Of a stretch of DNA of 30,297 nt, positions 23,976 to 30,297 are shown in pieces. The stretch is taken from contig CAYQJO010000023.1 of NCBI GenBank assembly GCA_964417785.1, forward strand, positions 1-30,297, written 5' to 3'. Every line of letters begins with the position of its first letter. Position 1 is the stretch's first letter. A model generated the notes under the pieces. It saw only the letters and a program-made list of their open reading frames with translations, ran no database searches and had not been told where the DNA came from. The position numbers and the translations under genes were made by a program. This stretch comes from DAOTUL01 sp034437435. Its GTDB lineage: Bacteria > Chloroflexota > Anaerolineae > Aggregatilineales > Phototrophicaceae.

Positions 23976-24920
23976 CTAGGTGCGTTTCTTCATCTTTTGA
24001 TTTTTCTTACTGGTGGCTCGCTGAGCAGGTTGTGCCGGTGCGCCGGGGGTTTTGCCGTTGGTCGGTGCGGCTTTGCGATTGGTTTTGGCTTTGGCACCAG
24101 CCGGAATCGGGGCCGCTTTACCTTCGACAATTTTAGGTTGTTCTTGCTTCTGCTGCTGCTTTTTTTCCTCTTCTGGAACACGGCCAATCAGCCGACCCCA
24201 TTCGGCCCGGCCCATCAGCGTGTACTGAACGATACCCACCAGATTCGAGACAACGAAATAAATCGACAGGCCAACAGAAAACGACAGTGAGAAGAAACCA
24301 AACATCAAGGGCATGATGGTGGTCATGGTGCGAGTCATCTGCGCCGCCTGATTGGCTCCGCCGTCACCATCCGACGGTGGTGTGGGAATGGTCAGACGCG
24401 ATTGCAGCCATGTGGTTGCCATCACCATCAGCGGCAGCAAAAGCGCATAGGTTGGGTTATCGGTGGGTGCCAGCGTCAGGTCCATACCGACCCACATGTT
24501 GTTCATAGGAACGAGATGGTCCAGTCCGGGTAGCAGCAGACGGCCACTGAGGTCGATAAGCTGGTAGGGTGTCCCGGCCAGACCATGAATGATCGCTTGA
24601 TAGAGGGCGAGCAAGATGGGTAGCTGGATGAACAAGGGCAAACAACCGCCCAGCGGGTTGATGCCATATTCCTTGTACATCTGCATCTGGGCCTGGGCCA
24701 GCTTCTCGCGGTCGTTCTTGTATTTCTCTTGCAGCTTCTTCAGTTCAGGCTGAAGTTCCTGCATTGCCTTTGCTGACTTCTGCTGGCTAATCATCAACGG
24801 TGAAGTCGCCAGACGGATCATCACCGTCAGAACCGCTATCGCCAGGACGATGTTGTTGCCGAAGATATCGTACAACAGCGTTAAAACGGTGATAAACGGG
24901 TTAATAATCAAATCCCACAT
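23976..24920 (-). CDS. yidC: Membrane protein insertase YidC/Oxa1
   Basis: A 314-residue insertase of the short (Oxa1/SpoIIIJ) form without the large periplasmic domain of Proteobacteria. It has five hydrophobic segments, the conserved groove arginine in TVMIRLATSPLM (Arg36), the coiled cytoplasmic loop ELKKLQEKYKNDREKLAQAQ, and GGCLPLFIQLPILLALYQAI. The C-terminal 60 residues are Lys/Gln/Ala/Pro-rich and basic, expected to bind ribosomes. It inserts small membrane proteins alone or with SecYEG. No lipobox is present, unlike Bacillus SpoIIIJ. GAGG is seven bases before the ATG. It lies between the propeller lipoprotein and jag. Confidence 0.96.
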   Translation of the reverse strand: MWDLIINPFITVLTLLYDIFGNNIVLAIAVLTVMIRLATSPLMISQQKSAKAMQELQPELKKLQEKYKNDREKLAQAQMQMYKEYGINPLGGCLPLFIQLPILLALYQAIIHGLAGTPYQLIDLSGRLLLPGLDHLVPMNNMWVGMDLTLAPTDNPTYALLLPLMVMATTWLQSRLTIPTPPSDGDGGANQAAQMTRTMTTIMPLMFGFFSLSFSVGLSIYFVVSNLVGIVQYTLMGRAEWGRLIGRVPEEEKKQQQKQEQPKIVEGKAAPIPAGAKAKTNRKAAPTNGKTPGAPAQPAQRATSKKNQKMKKRT

Positions 24921-24933
24921 GCGGTTTCCTCTG

Positions 24934-26097
24934 CTATCGCTCGTAAGTCCAGCGCGGTGCGCCGTCCAGGGTGAAGGCGACTAACGTCTTTGATCCCTTG
25001 GTTGAACTGACGAGGACCAGGGTTTCGTCCTCTCGCTCCATTAACACGATGTCCGACAGGATTTCGGCGTCAATATCCTGTTCGATTAACTCACTACCGT
25101 CGCTGCGTTGCAGCCAGAATACCTTGCCGTCACGGGCTGCGGCGATGACGTAATTCTCAGTTGCGACTGGACCCGACCGGAACCCATCGGAGTCGGTGTC
25201 GGTCCGCCACAATTCGGCCAGATTGGCGGTTGTATCCAGGGCATAGACGCTGCCGCCGAGATCGGTGATATAGAGAACATCGTCATAAATGACGGGTGAA
25301 CCCCATACCCAGTCGCGGGTTTTGTACTCAGCCAGAATTTCACCGTCTGTCGAAACCTCGAAGACTTCGCGGGTGATCGTCCCCAGATAGAAGCGGTCAT
25401 CCTGATGAAGTGGTTGGGCTGCAATGGCACCACCGACATCCACGCTCCAGATTTCCTCGCCGGTGCTGGCATCCAATGCTGTGAAATAGTGGTCCATGCG
25501 TGGTACATAGAGTACCCCATCTGCGTAGATGGGTGTACCCCAGATGCCACGTTCGGTTTCATAGACCCAGACCTGTTCCAGTGTCTCCAGGTCATATGCC
25601 ACCACATTTTTCTCAGAGAAGGGCAAAAAGACCAGCCCATCGCCGGTCGGTGTTTCTGCGATGATGTGGCCGTCAATGCTGATCCCGGTTGGGTTGTCGA
25701 TGCACGAACCGGATCGATTAGATAGACAGGCGTTTTGTAGATTGGCGGTGAATAGCCGGAAATTGTAGTCAGCGATGAGTACGACGTCGTTGTCTAACTG
25801 AACCGGGGTTGTAAAAAACTGTGATCCCGTGTCGCTACCGTCAATTACCCAGCGACGCGGACTGTTATTTTCATCGGTTCGTATCTGACCTTCGCTGTCG
25901 CGCAGTTGAGACGGGACACCGTTAGCAGGGTCAATCAGGACGATCTGGTCATTGTAGGCAACCATCACGTTGTCATCAACAACGCTGATATCGGCCCAGG
26001 ATACCCCCATGCGCCGAGGAACACAGGCCACTGCGACCAGTGCCAGAATGAGCGCCACCAAAAGCATGCGGCGGCGTGCAGAAGTAGCTCGGTTCAA
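24934..26097 (-). CDS. PQQ-like beta-propeller lipoprotein
   Basis: About 387 residues: signal peptide with Arg-Arg-Arg, hydrophobic core and lipobox (LALVAVAC), then repeated beta-propeller blades of the PQQ type, for example LDASTGEEIWSVDVGG, YAVLYV-like strands after GTPIYADG, and LDTTANLAELWRTD. It resembles BamB and related scaffold proteins by architecture only; no PQQ or quinoprotein catalytic residues can be confirmed. Start: GGAG lies six bases before TTG 26097; a TTG one codon earlier and an ATG at 26067 are alternatives. It begins immediately after yidD, whose 3' end holds the ribosome site, and ends 13 bases before yidC, so it is locked into the rpmH-jag operon. Role in membrane-protein assembly is inferred only from position. 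Confidence 0.82.
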   Translation of the reverse strand: MNRATSARRRMLLVALILALVAVACVPRRMGVSWADISVVDDNVMVAYNDQIVLIDPANGVPSQLRDSEGQIRTDENNSPRRWVIDGSDTGSQFFTTPVQLDNDVVLIADYNFRLFTANLQNACLSNRSGSCIDNPTGISIDGHIIAETPTGDGLVFLPFSEKNVVAYDLETLEQVWVYETERGIWGTPIYADGVLYVPRMDHYFTALDASTGEEIWSVDVGGAIAAQPLHQDDRFYLGTITREVFEVSTDGEILAEYKTRDWVWGSPVIYDDVLYITDLGGSVYALDTTANLAELWRTDTDSDGFRSGPVATENYVIAAARDGKVFWLQRSDGSELIEQDIDAEILSDIVLMEREDETLVLVSSTKGSKTLVAFTLDGAPRWTYER

Positions 26098-26100
26098 CAA

Positions 26101-26322
26101 TCACTCCTTTTTGGGAGGAACAGGATCATACCCACCAGGGTTGAAAGGATGACAGCGCGAGATGCGCCGCATGCCCAACCATGTCCCTCGTATAACACCG
26201 TGAATCTGAATGGCTTCATACGTATAATGCGAACAACTGGGATAAAAGCGGCAGCTATTGGGCAGCAAAGGCGAGATAAATTTCTGATAGAAGCGGATAA
26301 GGCCCAGTGCGAGCCATTTCAT
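26101..26322 (-). CDS. yidD: Membrane protein insertion efficiency factor YidD
   Basis: A 73-residue YidD with the hallmark LIRFYQKFISPLLPNSCRFYPSCSHYTYEA and GTWLGMRRISRCHPFNPGGYDPVP, including all three conserved cysteines. In E. coli it is a small membrane-associated helper for YidC-dependent insertion. The ATG overlaps the rnpA stop by four bases (ATGA). The gene order rnpA-yidD is conserved across bacteria. Confidence 0.96.
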   Translation of the reverse strand: MKWLALGLIRFYQKFISPLLPNSCRFYPSCSHYTYEAIQIHGVIRGTWLGMRRISRCHPFNPGGYDPVPPKKE

Positions 26323-26660
26323 TGCGTTTCCTCGTTAACTATAAGACCGGCACGCTCCAATGTCTTATGCACGGCATCCTGTATGCTGGCAAATGGTTGT
26401 CCGACACCGGGATAACGAGCGATAAAAATGACATCATAGCCGGGTGTGAGTTTTAGATGTAGCAGGCGGACTGACTCACGAAACAGCCGACGGATGCGAT
26501 TGCGTTTGACGGCATTGCCCAACCGCTTTGGTGTGATAAACCCATAGCGGTTGTGGGGCAGACCGTTGGCCGCCAGACTCAGGACTACGAATGAATGCCG
26601 GAAAACCTGGCCTTCCTCGCGCAGCCGTTTGAAGTCCTCAGCCCGGCGCAGTCGTTCCAT
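26319..26660 (-). CDS. rnpA: Ribonuclease P protein component
   Basis: A 113-residue RnpA, the protein cofactor that helps the RNase P RNA bind and cleave pre-tRNA 5' leaders. The RNR motif is AVKRNRIRRLFRESVR and it is preceded by the family FITPKRLGNA segment. The C-terminal strand GYDVIFIARYPG is typical. The ATG is seven bases after the rpmH stop, with no strong ribosome site, so it probably relies on coupling. The RNase P RNA itself is not in the window. Confidence 0.96.
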   Translation of the reverse strand: MERLRRAEDFKRLREEGQVFRHSFVVLSLAANGLPHNRYGFITPKRLGNAVKRNRIRRLFRESVRLLHLKLTPGYDVIFIARYPGVGQPFASIQDAVHKTLERAGLIVNEETQ

Positions 26661-26667
26661 CGCACGC

Positions 26668-26847
26668 TTAAGAAGCGTTCCAGTTCACCTTTTTGACGTG
26701 ATTCGGCGTTACCGCCAGGTCGTGCCGGCCTTTTTTGCGGCGGGCCTGAAGCACAGCACGTCCACCGCGAGTCTGCATCCGCTGGCGAAAACCGTGTACT
26801 CGCTTGCGGCGGCGGATTTTTGGCTGCCATGTTCTCTTAGTAGACAT
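26668..26847 (-). CDS. rpmH: Ribosomal protein L34 with extended C-terminus
   Basis: A 59-residue L34 reading MSTKRTWQPKIRRRKRVHGF then RQRM and RGGRAVLQARRKKGR. GAGG is nine bases before the ATG. Typical L34 is 44-47 residues; this one has two extra N-terminal residues and about 11 more at the C-terminus (TPNHVKKVNWNAS) in place of the usual ending. The core Arg/Lys pattern that contacts 23S rRNA is intact. It heads the rpmH-rnpA-yidD operon, and a good promoter lies just upstream. Confidence 0.95.
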   Translation of the reverse strand: MSTKRTWQPKIRRRKRVHGFRQRMQTRGGRAVLQARRKKGRHDLAVTPNHVKKVNWNAS

Positions 26848-26881
26848 TGAGACATTCCTCGATTTTACGACAATGGTGTTC

Positions 26882-26910
26882 AGTATATCGTAGATAAAAT
26901 ACGTAGTCCA
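26882..26910 (-). promoter_or_regulatory. rpmH operon promoter
   Basis: Minus-strand TGGACT (26905-26910) and TATACT (26882-26887) are spaced by exactly 17 bases, with four and five of six consensus matches. Transcription would start about 28 bases upstream of the rpmH ATG. Confidence 0.55.
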
Positions 26911-26922
26911 GGGGCGTTACGT

Positions 26923-26931
26923 TGCTATAAT
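26923..26931 (+). promoter_or_regulatory. Extended -10 promoter for tex
   Basis: A consensus TATAAT (26926-26931) is preceded by TGC, giving an extended -10 element; the -35 region has no recognisable hexamer. It lies about 35 bases before the tex ATG and is divergent from the rpmH promoter, so the two promoters share about 50 bases. Confidence 0.5.
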
Positions 26932-26965
26932 GGGGGAGCAAAGTGATTGAAATGTGGTAAAACCA

Positions 26966-29089
<2,124 letters not shown>

Positions 29090-29130
29090 TAGAATGGATT
29101 CAAGGTATGTGGGAATAGGATGGGATTGTT

Positions 29131-29694
29131 ATGGCTGTAAACCGTGTGAAGACAAAGATAGCCGACTTTCAGGCGTTCATAGAACAGCACCCAGATCGCT
29201 TTTTTGAACTCATCAACGGAGAAATTGTCGAAATCATGCCATCTGGTTTATATAGTTCCGAAATCGCTGCCAATATCATTTTCCTGTTTAAATACTATTT
29301 GATGAATGATGATATTGGGCGCGTAACGACCGAACAAGGTGGTTACACGATTGATGACGAGAATGTCTTTGCGCCAGATGTGTCATTTATCCGTTATGAG
29401 CGTTTGGCAAACCTACCGGATTCCTTTGGCCCTATCCCACCGGATATCGCGGTCGAAGTTGTCTCTCCCTCTGACCTGACGAATAAGAAGGCACGTATCC
29501 AGATCAAGCTGGAGAAATATCTCGCGGCGAAGATACCGCTGTTATGGTATATCTATCCCGACCGGAAACAAGTCGATGTGTATCAGCACGGTCAGTTTGT
29601 CGCAACTGTCGGCATCGACGGTGTGCTGGATGGCGGTGATGTACTGCCCGGTTTCAGTCTCCCCGTCGCCGAAATATTCCCCCGTCCACGCTAA
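29131..29694 (+). CDS. Uma2 family putative restriction-like endonuclease (DUF820)
   Basis: A 187-residue PD-(D/E)XK-superfamily protein of the Uma2 (DUF820) family, abundant in cyanobacteria and Chloroflexota and without an established role. Family features are FFELINGEIVEIMPSG, VFAPDVSFIRYERL (candidate Asp), PDIAVEVVSPSD (candidate Glu) and KLEKYLAAKIPLLWYIYPD (candidate Lys). AGGA lies about ten bases before the ATG. The gene looks more A/T-rich than its neighbours, especially 29250-29400, a mild sign of acquisition. It converges on a DUF4058 gene with a four-base stop overlap. Nuclease activity is inferred from the fold only. Confidence 0.9.
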   Translation: MAVNRVKTKIADFQAFIEQHPDRFFELINGEIVEIMPSGLYSSEIAANIIFLFKYYLMNDDIGRVTTEQGGYTIDDENVFAPDVSFIRYERLANLPDSFGPIPPDIAVEVVSPSDLTNKKARIQIKLEKYLAAKIPLLWYIYPDRKQVDVYQHGQFVATVGIDGVLDGGDVLPGFSLPVAEIFPRPR

Positions 29695-30297
29695 TCGACC
29701 ATGTATCGCCGGATGCGCTCTTGATCGACTCGATGGTAGGTGTCAAAGCGAACTGGCGGTTGGCTGTAATCCAAGTCTGCACTATATAGCCCGCGCTCAA
29801 AGGTTGTGTTGTAGATCGCACCCATGTCCACCGGGAGGATGTCGTTATCGTTAAGCGGGATGTCTACCTGCGGGATAGCGGCACCGACTTCGAACTGGCG
29901 GGCAACTGCAAAACCCTGTTCTGGGTCCGGTCGGGGATCAATCACAACGATTCGATAGGGGAATGCGCCGGGTTCGGATCGGGTGTAATCTGGTAGGCGG
30001 CTGAAGGTCGGGGATGTCTGGTGCAGATAGTCGATTTCAACAAAGACGATACCGGCTTCGATCACCTGCTGCCGTTTGTCACGGTAGAGGGCATAACTGC
30101 TATGTGGCGGCTTGTTGGACGGTGACAGCAACTCGATCCAGACTACCGGATCGCCACGATCAGCGCGTGAATAGATTTGAACGGCACGGAAATAGCCCTG
30201 CTCGTCCGTGTTCAGCAGTTCGGGAATCGGGAGTACCAGGTCCTGATGCTGAACCGATGTGGGTTGGCTGACCATAGGACTGCGGTACAGTGGATCG
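29691..30297 (-). CDS. DUF4058 family protein, 5' end outside window
   Basis: The frame remains open to the right edge, past the first internal ATG at 30275 (residues DPLYRSP lie upstream), so the true start is outside the window. What is visible corresponds to the C-terminal part of DUF4058: VVWIELLSPSNKP, YRDKRQQVIEAGIVFVEIDYLHQ, PYRIVVIDPRP and a closing FERGLYSADLDYSQPP. The function of the family is unknown. The E-x-LSPSNK plus KR and hydrophobic strand arrangement resembles the PD-(D/E)XK pattern of the adjacent Uma2 protein. It is convergent with that gene, sharing four bases. Confidence 0.85.
   Translation of the reverse strand, partial: DPLYRSPMVSQPTSVQHQDLVLPIPELLNTDEQGYFRAVQIYSRADRGDPVVWIELLSPSNKPPHSSYALYRDKRQQVIEAGIVFVEIDYLHQTSPTFSRLPDYTRSEPGAFPYRIVVIDPRPDPEQGFAVARQFEVGAAIPQVDIPLNDNDILPVDMGAIYNTTFERGLYSADLDYSQPPVRFDTYHRVDQERIRRYMVD

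Noticed and set aside
26848..26953. Replication origin next to rpmH
   Set aside because: rpmH often lies near dnaA and oriC, but no DnaA-box cluster or dnaA gene is visible here.

Overview
The window is chromosomal bacterial DNA, almost wholly coding, with no gene-free stretch over 300 bases. No tRNA, rRNA, CRISPR array, insertion sequence or prophage was seen. The likeliest source is a Chloroflexota bacterium of the Anaerolineae type. This is inferred from Thr/Pro-linker lipoproteins, a compact Tad locus whose TadZ carries a receiver domain, a cytoplasmic NarL-type histidine kinase beside it, and Uma2 and DUF4058 proteins. No 16S rRNA gene or taxonomic marker is present to confirm it. Two genes run off the ends: a lipoprotein at the left and a DUF4058 protein at the right.

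Layout. (1) 1-2030, minus: a lipoprotein with a probable beta-propeller and an AlbA/ATPase/winged-helix regulator. (2) 2150-6504, plus: a tight four-gene envelope operon with a membrane-anchored FlgD-Ig-like protein, a lipoprotein joining an acyl-carrier-protein-like domain to a solute-binding-protein-like region, and two family 2 glycosyltransferases. (3) 6501-15006, minus: histidine kinase, CpaB/RcpC, TadZ, TadA, TadB, TadC, ComF and long-form HPF. (4) 15190-19018, plus: pgeF, yggS, yggT, a glycosyltransferase, yggU (DUF167) and a duplicated-domain lipoprotein. (5) 19015-26847, minus: rpmH-rnpA-yidD-propeller lipoprotein-yidC-jag, followed with overlapping starts and stops by a PfkB kinase and an amidohydrolase, then thiol peroxidase and an M29 aminopeptidase. 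(6) 26966-29694, plus: tex and a Uma2 nuclease, converging on the DUF4058 gene.

How it fits together. Region 3 encodes the motor, platform and positioning parts of a Tad pilus but no pilin, prepilin peptidase or secretin. The adjacent kinase and the intact NarL-like receiver on TadZ suggest phosphorylation control of pilus assembly. ComF directly after tadC raises a DNA-uptake role. Region 5 is the classic ribosomal protein L34 / RNase P / membrane insertase cluster with a beta-propeller lipoprotein inserted between yidD and yidC. Region 2 looks like a surface glycoconjugate or envelope system, and its acyl-carrier-like lipoprotein is the most unusual protein here. Three convergent gene pairs each overlap by exactly four bases through their stop codons.
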